The notes: generated from the sequence alone by a model not told the origin. 64,000 nucleotides of DNA from Gp6-AA40 sp035649635 (GCA_035649635.1 DASRJE010000187.1:1-64000), one strand, 5' to 3'; counted from the stretch's first letter, positions 30,685 through 39,002 are shown. Numbers and translations are program-made.

Positions 30685-31715
30685 TGGAGATTTACCTTCG
30701 ACCGGCCGTGATCGGCGTGATGATCTTCGTTGTCTTCAACGCGTTGATCATCGCGTCCGCGATCCTCGTGCTCGCCGAACGCAAGATCATGGGTTTCATG
30801 CAGCAGCGCTACGGTCCGTACCTGGTTGGACCGCACGGCGTACTGCAGCCGATCGCCGACATCCTCAAACTGCTCTTCAAGGAGGAACTCCGGCCCAAGG
30901 GCGCTGACAAGTGGCTCTTCACCCTTGCTCCTATTCTGTCGATCGTCACCGCGTTCGTCGCCTTTGCGGCCGTCCCGTTCGGTGCCGAGACGACGCTCTT
31001 CGGTCTGCTCGACGAACCCATCAAGCTCGGGGTGGCCGACGTCAACGTGGCGGTGCTGGTCGTGTTTGCCGTGACGTCGATGGGCGTGTACGGGATCGTG
31101 CTGGCTGGATGGGCGTCGAACAGCAAGTACTCGCTGTTCGGTGGTCTGCGTGCCTCGGCTCAGATGATCAGCTACGAGCTGGCCTACGCCACATCGCTCG
31201 CCGCCGTGATCATGCTCGCCGGGACGTTGTCGTTGCGAGAGGTGGTCGATTCACAAGCCGGGACCTGGTTCGGATTCATCCCGCGCTGGTACCTCTTCCT
31301 GCAGCCGATTGGATTCATCATCTACGTGATTGCGGGCGTGGCCGAAACCAATCGCGCCCCGTTCGATTTCCCCGAAGCAGAGCAGGAGCTCGTTGCGGGC
31401 TACAACACCGAGTACAGCTCGGTGCGCTTCGCGCTCTTCCCGCAGGCCGAGTACATCAACATGGTGACCATGTCAGCCGTGGCCACCGACCTATATCTGG
31501 GCGGCTGGCACGGGCCATTTCTTCCCGCCGCATACGGTTGGATCTGGTTCCTGCTCAAGGTCGGCTTCATCCTCTTCGTCTACATCTGGATGCGCTGGAC
31601 CGTGCCCCGGTACCGCTACGACCAGTTGATGCAATTCGGGTGGAAATGGCTGTTCCCGGCATCGGTGCTCAATCTGATCGTTACGGCCGCCCTGGTGCTG
31701 TACCTCAATGCCTGA
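30684..31715 (+). CDS. nuoH: NADH-quinone oxidoreductase subunit H
   Basis: A protein of 343 residues with about eight membrane helices. AERKIMGFMQQRYGPYLVGPHGVLQP (conserved start region) and ETNRAPFDFPEAEQELVAGYNTEYS are the ND1 signatures of the quinone channel. The start ATG overlaps the nuoF stop. In most operons nuoI follows; here nuoJ starts within the last codons of nuoH. Confidence 0.97.
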   Translation: MEIYLRPAVIGVMIFVVFNALIIASAILVLAERKIMGFMQQRYGPYLVGPHGVLQPIADILKLLFKEELRPKGADKWLFTLAPILSIVTAFVAFAAVPFGAETTLFGLLDEPIKLGVADVNVAVLVVFAVTSMGVYGIVLAGWASNSKYSLFGGLRASAQMISYELAYATSLAAVIMLAGTLSLREVVDSQAGTWFGFIPRWYLFLQPIGFIIYVIAGVAETNRAPFDFPEAEQELVAGYNTEYSSVRFALFPQAEYINMVTMSAVATDLYLGGWHGPFLPAAYGWIWFLLKVGFILFVYIWMRWTVPRYRYDQLMQFGWKWLFPASVLNLIVTAALVLYLNA

Positions 31716-32244
31716 GACCTTCGTCTTCTACGCTTTCTCGGCCATGGCCATCATTGCGTCGACGCTCGTGATCGGGCAGCGAAACCCGATGTACAGCGTG
31801 TTGCTGCTCATTGCGTCATTTGGCGCGCTGTCGGCGCTCTACATTCAGCTGGACGCGCCCTTCGTCGCCGTCGCGCAGATCATCATCTACGCCGGCGCCA
31901 TCATGGTTCTCTTCCTCTTCGTCGTCATGCTGCTCAATGCGCCGCGCGAGGATGCCGCCGAATGGGATCGCTCCCACCCGCTGCAGCACCCGAACATCGG
32001 CAGGTTTGGCGCACTGCTCGCGGCGCTCCTGGTCGTGCAGCTTGCGTGGGCGCTGGCGAAAGTCAGCGAGCTCGAGACGCCGGTCGGCGCGCGGGCCGAT
32101 GGCGCATCCGTTGGCTCGGTCCTGGAGATGGGGCGCATTCTTTTTACGCGTCACACGTTTGCCTTCGAGGCAACCTCGGTGTTGATTCTGGTCGCGATGG
32201 TTGGTGCGGTGGTGCTGGCCCGCCGGGAAGGCAGCAATCAGTGA
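31708..32244 (+). CDS. nuoJ: NADH-quinone oxidoreductase subunit J
   Basis: A protein of 178 residues, ND6 family, five predicted helices. The conserved YIQLDAPFVAVAQIIIYAGA and IMVLFLFVVMLLN are present (the pi-bulge helix region). It overlaps nuoH by 8 bp, and its stop overlaps the nuoK GTG start. No nuoI-like ferredoxin gene lies between H and J. Confidence 0.96.
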   Translation: MPETFVFYAFSAMAIIASTLVIGQRNPMYSVLLLIASFGALSALYIQLDAPFVAVAQIIIYAGAIMVLFLFVVMLLNAPREDAAEWDRSHPLQHPNIGRFGALLAALLVVQLAWALAKVSELETPVGARADGASVGSVLEMGRILFTRHTFAFEATSVLILVAMVGAVVLARREGSNQ

Positions 32245-32543
32245 TTCCCCTGAGCTACTACCTGATCGTGTCGGCGGTGCTCTTTGCCATCGGCACGGCC
32301 GGCGTGTTCCTGCGCCGCAACTTGATCACGATCCTGCTGTCGATCGAGATCATGCTGAACGCAGTGAACCTGTCGTTCGTCGCCTTCGGCCGTTATGCCG
32401 GCGACTTCGATGGCCAGATCATCACGTTCTTTGTCATGACGGTTGCAGCCGCCGAGGCTGCGGTCGGCTTGGCGCTCGTCATCGCGCTCTTCCGGCATCG
32501 CGAATCGCTCAACCCGGATGCGTTCACGTCACTGAAATGGTGA
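32241..32543 (+). CDS. nuoK: NADH-quinone oxidoreductase subunit K
   Basis: A protein of 100 residues from GTG 32241 (GTGA overlap with nuoJ). Three helices; the two proton-path Glu residues are in SIEIMLNAVNLSFV and AAAEAAVGLALVIAL. It is ND4L-family, coupling the junction to the antiporter-like subunits. nuoL begins 1 bp after its stop. Confidence 0.96.
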   Translation: MIPLSYYLIVSAVLFAIGTAGVFLRRNLITILLSIEIMLNAVNLSFVAFGRYAGDFDGQIITFFVMTVAAAEAAVGLALVIALFRHRESLNPDAFTSLKW

Positions 32544-32544
32544 G

Positions 32545-34590
32545 ATGCTCGCGCTAATTCCTCTCTTCCCGTTCCTCGGCTTCGTCGTGAATGCGATGTT
32601 GGGGCGGCGCCTGCCGAAGAGCGTCTCGGGTGGCCTGGCGTCGCTCGCGATGCTGGCGTCCTTCGCCGTATCGGTCCTCAGTGTCCTTCAGTTGGCCGGG
32701 TTGCCGCCTGAAGCCAGAGCCATCGACCAGTCGCTTTACACATGGATCGCCTCTGGTGATCTGAATATCGCGCTCGCGTTCCGGGTCGACCCGCTCTCAG
32801 CGGTGATGATTCTGGTCATTACCGGCATCGGTTCGCTGATTCACGTCTACTCGACCGCGTACATGCACGACGAGGTCGACAGCGAGTTCGCGCGCTACTT
32901 CTCCTATCTGAACCTGTTCGCCGCGTTCATGCTCGTGCTGGTTCTGGGTTCGAGCTTGCCGGTGCTGTTCGTCGGGTGGGAGGGCGTCGGTCTCTGCTCG
33001 TATCTGCTGATCGGCTTCTGGTACAAGAAGCAATCGGCCAATGACGCCGGCAAGAAAGCGTTCGTCGTCAACCGGATTGGTGACTACGCGTTCATCCTCG
33101 GGATGCTCGCGCTGTTCGCCAAGTTTGGAACGCTGGACTTTCAGGGCATCGCTTCCGCGGTAGCCGTTCTGCCACCTGAAACGGAGTTCGGCGCCCTCTC
33201 GCTTGCGGCGCTCCTGCTGTTCATCGGAGCCACGGGCAAATCAGCGCAGATCCCACTCTACACCTGGCTGCCCGACGCCATGGAGGGTCCGACTCCCGTA
33301 TCCGCTCTGATCCACGCGGCGACGATGGTGACCGCGGGCGTCTACATGATCGGCCGCAACGCGGTGCTTTTCAGCCACGCACCCCAGACGATGATGATCG
33401 TGGCGGTCATTGGTGCCTTGACGGCGTTGATGGCCGGGACGATCGGCCTCGTGCAGAACGACATCAAGCGTGTCCTGGCGTACTCGACCGTTTCGCAGCT
33501 TGGGTACATGTTCCTGGCGATGGGCGTCGGCGCGTTTGGCGCCGGTATCTTCCATCTCTACACGCACGCTTTCTTCAAGGCGCTGCTCTTTCTCGGCTCT
33601 GGTGCCGTCATTCATGCGCTACATGGCGAGCAGGACATCCGGAACATGGGCGGTCTCAGGAAGGAGCTGCCGATCACGTACCGGACGTTCCTGATCGGCG
33701 CGATTGCGATCGCAGGCGTGCCGCCCCTGGCTGGCTTCTTCAGCAAGGATGAGATCCTCTTCGAGACCTTCGTCGACGGGCACACGCTGCTGTGGGTGAT
33801 TGGGATTGCGACATCGCTTCTCACGGCGACGTACATGTTCCGGTTGGTGTTCCTGACGTTCTGGGGTGAGCGTCAGCACTCGGGACTCGGGACTCGGGAT
33901 TCGGGATTCGATGACCACCATCGAGTCCCGGATCCCGGATCCAGGATCCCGGCTCACGGGCACGGATCGAGCTCGCACCTTCATGATGCGCCACCTGCGA
34001 TGGCTCTCGCGTTAGTCATCCTGGCAATCGGGTCCGTTGGTGCTGGATGGATAGGGTGGCCGCACGCGATTGGCGGGAACAACCAGCTGGGCGCCTGGCT
34101 CGAGCCGGCCTTCGAGGCTCGTCTCGCGTCTGGTGAAGCCGCACCTGCGGCTGCCGAGGCCCTTCCGCCCGGAGAAGCTGCGGCCGAAGCGGAATCGCAC
34201 GAAGACCTCGAGTGGACGCTGATGGTGTTTTCGAGCGTCGTGGCAATCATGGGGATTGCCTTGGCGTACGGGGTGTGGGTCAAGCGTCGGGATATCGCAG
34301 CGGCCTGGGCCGATCGGCTCGCGCCCGTGTATACGACGCTTCTGAACAAGTACTACGTCGACGAGCTCTACGACGCGACGATCGTGCAGCCGATCAAGGC
34401 CGCGTCGACTGAAGGCTTGTGGCGATGGTTCGATGTGCGGGTCATCGATGGCGCGGTGAATGGCGCCGGGTCGATCGTTGAGGACAGCGCCGCCGTGCTT
34501 CGACGTCTGCAGACCGGCTCGGTACGCGCCTACGCGGGCTCGCTGTTCGTCGGTGTCGTTGTGATTCTGGGGTATTACCTGTGGAGATGA
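32545..34590 (+). CDS. nuoL: NADH-quinone oxidoreductase subunit L, with repeat-derived insert
   Basis: A protein of 681 residues, ND5 family: FVGWEGVGLCSYLLIGFWY, SAQIPLYTWLPDAMEGPTPVSALIHAATMV and LAYSTVSQLGYMFLA are antiporter-subunit signatures with the proton-path Lys and Glu. The lateral helix and C-terminal TM helix are present (ending FVGVVVILGYYLWR). A loop between WGERQ and AHGHGS carries about 27 codons from a heptamer inverted repeat. It is positioned where NuoL loops vary between species, so the protein is probably functional. Confidence 0.96.
   Translation: MLALIPLFPFLGFVVNAMLGRRLPKSVSGGLASLAMLASFAVSVLSVLQLAGLPPEARAIDQSLYTWIASGDLNIALAFRVDPLSAVMILVITGIGSLIHVYSTAYMHDEVDSEFARYFSYLNLFAAFMLVLVLGSSLPVLFVGWEGVGLCSYLLIGFWYKKQSANDAGKKAFVVNRIGDYAFILGMLALFAKFGTLDFQGIASAVAVLPPETEFGALSLAALLLFIGATGKSAQIPLYTWLPDAMEGPTPVSALIHAATMVTAGVYMIGRNAVLFSHAPQTMMIVAVIGALTALMAGTIGLVQNDIKRVLAYSTVSQLGYMFLAMGVGAFGAGIFHLYTHAFFKALLFLGSGAVIHALHGEQDIRNMGGLRKELPITYRTFLIGAIAIAGVPPLAGFFSKDEILFETFVDGHTLLWVIGIATSLLTATYMFRLVFLTFWGERQHSGLGTRDSGFDDHHRVPDPGSRIPAHGHGSSSHLHDAPPAMALALVILAIGSVGAGWIGWPHAIGGNNQLGAWLEPAFEARLASGEAAPAAAEALPPGEAAAEAESHEDLEWTLMVFSSVVAIMGIALAYGVWVKRRDIAAAWADRLAPVYTTLLNKYYVDELYDATIVQPIKAASTEGLWRWFDVRVIDGAVNGAGSIVEDSAAVLRRLQTGSVRAYAGSLFVGVVVILGYYLWR
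33877..33957. repeat. Heptamer inverted repeat inside nuoL
   Basis: Five units CACTCGG, GACTCGG, GACTCGG, GATTCGG, GATTCGA (33877-33911), then TGACCAC, then inverted units of TCCCGGA/TCCAGGA type to 33957. 81 bp in all, exactly 27 codons, so the nuoL frame is kept. The centre GATTCGATG/CATCGAGTC forms a stem closing on a short loop. Encodes a Gly/Asp/Arg/Ser/Pro-rich hydrophilic loop. Confidence 0.9.
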
Positions 34591-34603
34591 ACCCGGGTCA
34601 ACG

Positions 34604-34770
34604 TCCAACTCCCAACTCCTCCGCCTTCGCGCGACAAGTGTCATACGCGCTTCGGCGAGACCTCGCCAGAGCTTGTCGCTCGGGCAATAAGGCGACCAGC
34701 GGAGGCGGGCAACTCCCAATTGGTGATTGGGATCGTTTGGAAGCTGGGATTTGGGAATTGGGAGTTGGTT
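34604..34770. repeat. Composite heptamer/MITE-like element between nuoL and nuoM
   Basis: Heptads TCCAACT, CCCAACT, then a core of about 90 bp opening CTCCGCCTTCGCGCGAC, containing CTTCGGCGAGAC and closing AGCGGAGGCGGGC, then heptads of TGGGAAT/TGGGAGT type (34710-34770). The right-hand heptads end GGGAGTTGG just 5' of the nuoM start and may supply its ribosome site. It fills the largest gap in the operon (184 bp). Confidence 0.85.
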
Positions 34771-34774
34771 TCGG

Positions 34775-36409
34775 ATGCTGACACTGTCCTGGGCGCTGCC
34801 GTTCGCTGGCGCGTTGCTTCTTCTGCTCATCGGCAATGCCGATGGTCGACGCGATGGTTTGATTCGCTGGCTCGCGCTGCTGGTGTCGCTGCTCTCGTTC
34901 GGCGTGACGCTGGCGCTGTGGGCGGGCTTCGATTCGTCCTCCGCGGAGTTGCAGTTCGTCGAGCGCGCGCCATGGATTCCGGCGTTTGGCATCGACTACT
35001 ACCTCGGCATCGACGGCATAAGCCTGCTGCTCGTCGTCCTCACCGGCTTTCTGACACCAATTGCGCTGTTGTCGTCGTGGGAGTCGGTAGAGAAGAAGGT
35101 CAAGGAGTTCTCGATCTTCATGCTCGCGCTCGAGGCGGCGATGATTGGCGTCTTCGTCTCGCTCGACCTCTTCCTGTTCTACGTCTTCTGGGACGCGATG
35201 TTGATCCCGATGTACTTCCTGATCGGGATCTGGGGCTACGACCAGCGCATCTACGCCGCCATCAAGTTCATGCTCTACACGATGGCGGGCAGCGTCCTGA
35301 TGCTGGTCGCCATCCTCGGGCTGGCGTACCTGCACAGCGAGGCAACTGGCAGCTACAGTTTCGATCTGCTGAAGCTCTACACGCTTGATATCGCGCCGGA
35401 GACACAGCGCTGGTTCTTCCTTGCGTTTGCCATCGCCTTCGCGATCAAGGTACCGCTGTTTCCTTTTCACACGTGGCTGCCCGACGCGCACGTGCAGGCG
35501 CCGACCGCCGGGTCAATCATCCTGGCGGGGGTTCTCCTGAAGATGGGCACCTACGGCCTGGTGCGATTCGCATTTCCGCTGTTCCCGGTGGCCGCCGCGG
35601 AGTTCGCGCCCTGGATTGCGCTGCTGGCCGTCATCGGAATCGTGTACGGCGCCCTGGTCGCGATGGTGCAGCCCGACATGAAGAAGCTGGTGGCTTATTC
35701 ATCGGTCAGCCATCTGGGCTTCGTCGTGCTTGGCATCTGCGCCATGAACGTCCAGGGAGTACAGGGCGCTGTCTACCAGATGCTGGCGCATGGCGTCAGC
35801 ACGGGCGGGCTCTTTCTGGTTGTGGGCATGCTCTCCGACCGCCGCCATACGCGCCTCATCGCGGAATTCGGCGGATTGAAGAATGTGATGCCGCGGCTGA
35901 CTGCGGCGTTCCTCATCATCACGCTCGCGTCGATCGGCATGCCTGCGCTCAACGGCTTCATCGGTGAGTTCCTGACCATGCTGGGCGCGTTCCTGTGGGA
36001 TCCGCGCTATGTGGTTGCGGCAGGACTGGGCGTGATTCTGTCCGCGGTCTACATGCTGTGGATGTTCCAGCGCGTATACCTCGGCAGCGTGACACATCAG
36101 GAGAACACCACGCTGCCCGATCTCAAGCCGCGGGAGTGGGCGAGCGTCGTGCCGCTGTGCGCAGTCGCGATCGTGATGGGTGTGTTTCCCACGCTCTTCC
36201 TGGCGCCAATGGAACCGGCGGTGCAGCGCTTGGTCGCCCAGGTGCAGTCAGTGCAGCCGTTACGAGTGGAGAACGCTGTAGGTCAAAGGTCAAAGGTCAA
36301 AGGTCAAAAGTCAGGTCGAATGGTTCAGGTGCCAGGTACAACGTCGCAGGTGGTAGGTACTAGGTCTCAGGTGGCAGGCACGACGTCTCAGGTGCCAGGG
36401 CGCTTCTGA
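34775..36409 (+). CDS. nuoM: NADH-quinone oxidoreductase subunit M, with repeat-derived C-terminus
   Basis: A protein of 544 residues, ND4 family, about 14 helices. FYVFWDAMLIPMYFLIGIWG, FPFHTWLPDAHVQAPTAGS and VAYSSVSHLGFVVLGI are the antiporter signatures with conserved Glu and Lys. ATG 34775 is chosen because the upstream in-frame ATG 34727 encodes only repeat sequence. The last 42 residues or so are encoded by a heptamer array (36280-36403), giving a 7-residue repeat QVPGTTS/QVVGTRS/QVAGTTS after the last helix. The stop overlaps the nuoN start (TGATG). Confidence 0.96.
   Translation: MLTLSWALPFAGALLLLLIGNADGRRDGLIRWLALLVSLLSFGVTLALWAGFDSSSAELQFVERAPWIPAFGIDYYLGIDGISLLLVVLTGFLTPIALLSSWESVEKKVKEFSIFMLALEAAMIGVFVSLDLFLFYVFWDAMLIPMYFLIGIWGYDQRIYAAIKFMLYTMAGSVLMLVAILGLAYLHSEATGSYSFDLLKLYTLDIAPETQRWFFLAFAIAFAIKVPLFPFHTWLPDAHVQAPTAGSIILAGVLLKMGTYGLVRFAFPLFPVAAAEFAPWIALLAVIGIVYGALVAMVQPDMKKLVAYSSVSHLGFVVLGICAMNVQGVQGAVYQMLAHGVSTGGLFLVVGMLSDRRHTRLIAEFGGLKNVMPRLTAAFLIITLASIGMPALNGFIGEFLTMLGAFLWDPRYVVAAGLGVILSAVYMLWMFQRVYLGSVTHQENTTLPDLKPREWASVVPLCAVAIVMGVFPTLFLAPMEPAVQRLVAQVQSVQPLRVENAVGQRSKVKGQKSGRMVQVPGTTSQVVGTRSQVAGTTSQVPGRF
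36280..36403 (+). repeat. Seventeen-unit heptamer array forming the 3' end of nuoM
   Basis: From 36280 the DNA runs in unbroken 7-bp register: AGGTCAA four times, AAGTCAG, then units such as GTGCCAG, GTCGCAG, GTGGTAG, GTCTCAG, GTGGCAG to 36398. Three heptads equal seven codons, so the protein shows a heptapeptide repeat. The array reaches to within 6 bp of the nuoM stop and nuoN start. Confidence 0.92.
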
Positions 36410-37848
36410 TGTTTAGCACGCAGATAGACGCGATCGTTCCCATGCTCTGTGTGACACTCGGAGCCCTGGCTTCCATGGGGGCCGAGGCCTTTCGCGCCCG
36501 CGACGAACGCATGCCAATCGGCATTCTCGGGATCGTCGGACTCGTGAGCGCGGGTATCTCGGCGGCGTTGCTGTGGAACCGCAACACCGAGAGCTTTGGC
36601 GTCATCGCTGCGGACAACTTCGGCCTGTTCGTGACGATCGTGCTGGCCATCGTCGGCGTCCTGACCATCATGTTCTCGTCGCAAGTGCTCGAACGTGATG
36701 GGCTGCCGTCCGGGGAGTACTACGCGCTCCTGCTGTTCTCGATCGTCGGCATGATCATGATGGCGACCGCGACCGACCTGCTCGTCGTCTTCATCGCCCT
36801 CGAGGTGCTCTCGCTGTCGGTTTATGTATTGACGGCGATTCGACGCGATCACCTGCCCGGAACAGAAGCCGCGTTCAAGTACTTCCTCCTCGGCGCCTTT
36901 TCCAGCGCCTTCTTCCTGTACGGGATTGCGTTCACGTATGGCGTGACCGGGAGCACGCGGTTGGCGGCAGTCGGATCCTTCCTCTCGGCGCAATCCATGA
37001 TGAACAACCCGATGGTCCTGCTGGCACTCGGACTGTTACTGGTGGGCTTTGCGTTCAAGATTTCAGCCGTGCCCTTCCACATGTGGACGCCGGACGCGTA
37101 TGAAGGAGCCCCCGCCATCGTCACGGGCTTCATGTCCACGGGGGTGAAGGCAGCTGCGTTCGCCGCGTTCGCGCGTGTGTTCCTTTCGGCTTTCGAGCCG
37201 TTCAAAGATCAATGGGCGCCGGTCGTGGCCGTGATCGCGATTGCCACCATGGTGCTGGGGACCGTCGTGGGAGTGGCGCAGAGCAACCTGAAGCGGATGC
37301 TGGCGTATTCGAGCATCGCGCATGGCGGATACCTGCTGGTCGGTCTCGTGGCAGCCAACCAGATTGGCAAGGCCGCGATCCTTTTCTATTTGCTCGCGTA
37401 CTCCGTCACCAATCTTGCGGCATTTGGAGTCATCGCGTTGCTCGGCACTCGCGACAAGGCCAACGACAGCCTCCGTGACTACGCCGGCCTCTGGCATACG
37501 CGGCCTGCGCTGGCGGCGCTGATGACAGTGTGCCTGATCTCCCTCGGAGGCCTCCCACCCACGGCCGGCTTCATCGGCAAGTGGTACATCTTCAGCGCAG
37601 CGGTCAGCGCCGGTTACTACGGTCTGGCGGTCATCGGTGTGCTCACGAGCGTCATCTCGGTGTTCTTCTACCTGCGAGTCGTCGTCATGATGTACATGGC
37701 CGATCGCGATGGCGAGCCGGTGCAGGCTCGCATCACCGGTCTCGGAATGGCGGCCCTGGCCGTCTCGATTGCCGCCATCTTCTATCTCGGCGTCTTGCCG
37801 ACGCAGGTGCTAGACCTGGCGGCCAATTCGATCGCAACGATCTTCTAG
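36409..37848 (+). CDS. nuoN: NADH-quinone oxidoreductase subunit N
   Basis: A protein of 479 residues, ND2 family. VFIALEVLSLSVYVLTAIRR, FLLGAFSSAFFLYGIAF, VPFHMWTPDAYEGAPAIVTGFMSTGVKAAAFAAF and LAYSSIAHGGYLLVG are the conserved half-channel motifs. It is the last gene of the operon; its start overlaps the nuoM stop. No terminator with a T-run is seen in the 93 bp after it. Confidence 0.96.
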   Translation: MFSTQIDAIVPMLCVTLGALASMGAEAFRARDERMPIGILGIVGLVSAGISAALLWNRNTESFGVIAADNFGLFVTIVLAIVGVLTIMFSSQVLERDGLPSGEYYALLLFSIVGMIMMATATDLLVVFIALEVLSLSVYVLTAIRRDHLPGTEAAFKYFLLGAFSSAFFLYGIAFTYGVTGSTRLAAVGSFLSAQSMMNNPMVLLALGLLLVGFAFKISAVPFHMWTPDAYEGAPAIVTGFMSTGVKAAAFAAFARVFLSAFEPFKDQWAPVVAVIAIATMVLGTVVGVAQSNLKRMLAYSSIAHGGYLLVGLVAANQIGKAAILFYLLAYSVTNLAAFGVIALLGTRDKANDSLRDYAGLWHTRPALAALMTVCLISLGGLPPTAGFIGKWYIFSAAVSAGYYGLAVIGVLTSVISVFFYLRVVVMMYMADRDGEPVQARITGLGMAALAVSIAAIFYLGVLPTQVLDLAANSIATIF

Positions 37849-37941
37849 CGGAGCGCTGAACACGTGACACGCGGCTTCCGCCGCGCGTCTTGAAAGTGTC
37901 GAAGCGTGAAACCAGGTCGAAGCCAGTACAATTGATCGTCT

Positions 37942-38532
37942 GTGTCCGAAATCGACGACATCGATCGTGAGCTAGGGCTCTTCGAGTCCGAACTCAAGAA
38001 GCTCGAAGCGGAGTACAACATGTACTTCGCGGGACGGCTACAGCGGCCGCCGTGGGAGTTGCGGAAGCGCGTCGAGCTGATGGCCAAGCGGCTCGATCGG
38101 ACTCACATTGCCAACTACGGGCAGCGCTTTCGCTTCACGACATTGCAGACGCGGCTAGCGAAGTCGAGCGGTTTGTGGGATCGCGGGTTGCGCGCGCGCG
38201 AGGAGGGACGGCCAGGCCCGTTCGCGCAGCCACGACCGGTCGAAGAGAAGCCCAAACCGTCGAAGCGCGAGGACAAGGTTCTCCATGTGGCCACCTTCGA
38301 GGATCCACTGAGGGAAATGGAGAAGGTGCACCAGTTGTACGACAACCTGGCGCAGGCGCGCCGTGAAGCCGGACAGGAAGCGATCCCGTTCCACAAGTTT
38401 GCCGACCTGATCAAGACGCAGGTCAATACGCTGAAAGAGAAGGGCAGCCCTGAGGTCGCGTTCCGGGTTGCGTTCAAGGACGGAAGAGTCGCCTTCACCG
38501 CGCGTGGGCTCAAGGGGAAATCAGATAAATAG
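37942..38532 (+). CDS. Conserved hypothetical protein, MXAN_5187 C-terminal-like domain
   Basis: A protein of 196 residues from GTG. The N-terminal third is a predicted coiled coil (DIDRELGLFESELKKLEAEYN) followed by YFAGRLQRPPWELR. The C-terminal part (LYDNLAQARREAGQEAIPFHKFADLI...VAFRVAFKDGRVAFTARGLKG) resembles, from memory, the C-terminal domain named after Myxococcus MXAN_5187; no function is established. Soluble, cytoplasmic. It may be read through from nuoN, but the 93-bp gap and its own start make a separate unit likely. Confidence 0.6.
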   Translation: MSEIDDIDRELGLFESELKKLEAEYNMYFAGRLQRPPWELRKRVELMAKRLDRTHIANYGQRFRFTTLQTRLAKSSGLWDRGLRAREEGRPGPFAQPRPVEEKPKPSKREDKVLHVATFEDPLREMEKVHQLYDNLAQARREAGQEAIPFHKFADLIKTQVNTLKEKGSPEVAFRVAFKDGRVAFTARGLKGKSDK

Positions 38533-38561
38533 GACCGTTTGCGACTGGGTTCCGGCGGATC

Positions 38562-38620
38562 GCGCAACCGGGAAGGGGGGCCTCCCGGGTTTGCGCCCGG
38601 CGCCGTTTGCCGGCGCCGGG
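38562..38620. terminator. Two GC-rich hairpins between convergent genes
   Basis: GCGCAA...CCGGG/CCCGGG...TTGCGC (38562-38595), directly followed by a perfect 10-bp stem CCCGGCGCCG/CGGCGCCGGG (38596-38605, 38611-38620) with loop TTTGC. There is no T-run on either side, but the position between converging stops fits a bidirectional termination or stability structure. Confidence 0.55.
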
Positions 38621-38633
38621 TGGTCTAGGGTGG

Positions 38634-38837
38634 TTAGGGTTTGGTGACGTTCCCTGCCTGCGGACCTTTCGGGCCGTCTACGATCTCGAATTCGACCGCC
38701 TGGCCCTCTTCAAGGGACCGGAAGCCGTTGCCACTGATCGCGGAGTAGTGCACAAATACGTCGCTGCCACCCTCGCGCTCAATGAATCCATACCCCTTGG
38801 CGTTGTTGAACCACTTGACCTTGCCTGTGATGCGCAT
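38634..38837 (-). CDS. Cold-shock protein, CspA family
   Basis: A protein of 67 residues. The single OB-fold domain has RNP1 KGYGFI and RNP2 VFVHY, with the usual start GKVKWFNNAKG and end PQAGNVTKP. It binds single-stranded RNA and DNA and melts mRNA structure. ATG 38837 is preceded by GGGAAGAAG, a good ribosome site; the frame upstream of it is leader, not protein. The leader of about 160 bases carries an intrinsic-terminator-like hairpin and a strong promoter lies upstream, suggesting post-initiation control. Confidence 0.95.
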   Translation of the reverse strand: MRITGKVKWFNNAKGYGFIEREGGSDVFVHYSAISGNGFRSLEEGQAVEFEIVDGPKGPQAGNVTKP

Positions 38838-38931
38838 CGTTCTTCTTCCCTGCTTGCTAGGCGGGTTCCCTGCGAACAGTGGCCCCGCTGGAACTCGTGC
38901 TTTCCGACGCCGCAGATGAGCTTCGGGGCAC

Positions 38932-38961
38932 AAAAAAAAGACCGCGAGTGCTTGCGCGGCC
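38932..38961 (-). terminator. Intrinsic terminator inside the csp leader
   Basis: On the minus strand GGCCGCG, an 8-base loop and CGCGGTC form a 7-bp stem (one G-U pair) immediately followed by eight U. It sits about 35 bases after the inferred transcription start and about 95 bases before the csp start codon, so it would truncate the leader to roughly 64 bases. Confidence 0.75.
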
Positions 38962-39002
38962 TCGACTGCAACATCCGGGGAACGCCCCTCGAATGCAGCC
39001 TG

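Noticed and set aside
37849..37941. Terminator after nuoN
   Set aside because: A weak ACGCGGC/GCCGCGCGT palindrome is present but there is no T-run, so termination there cannot be supported.
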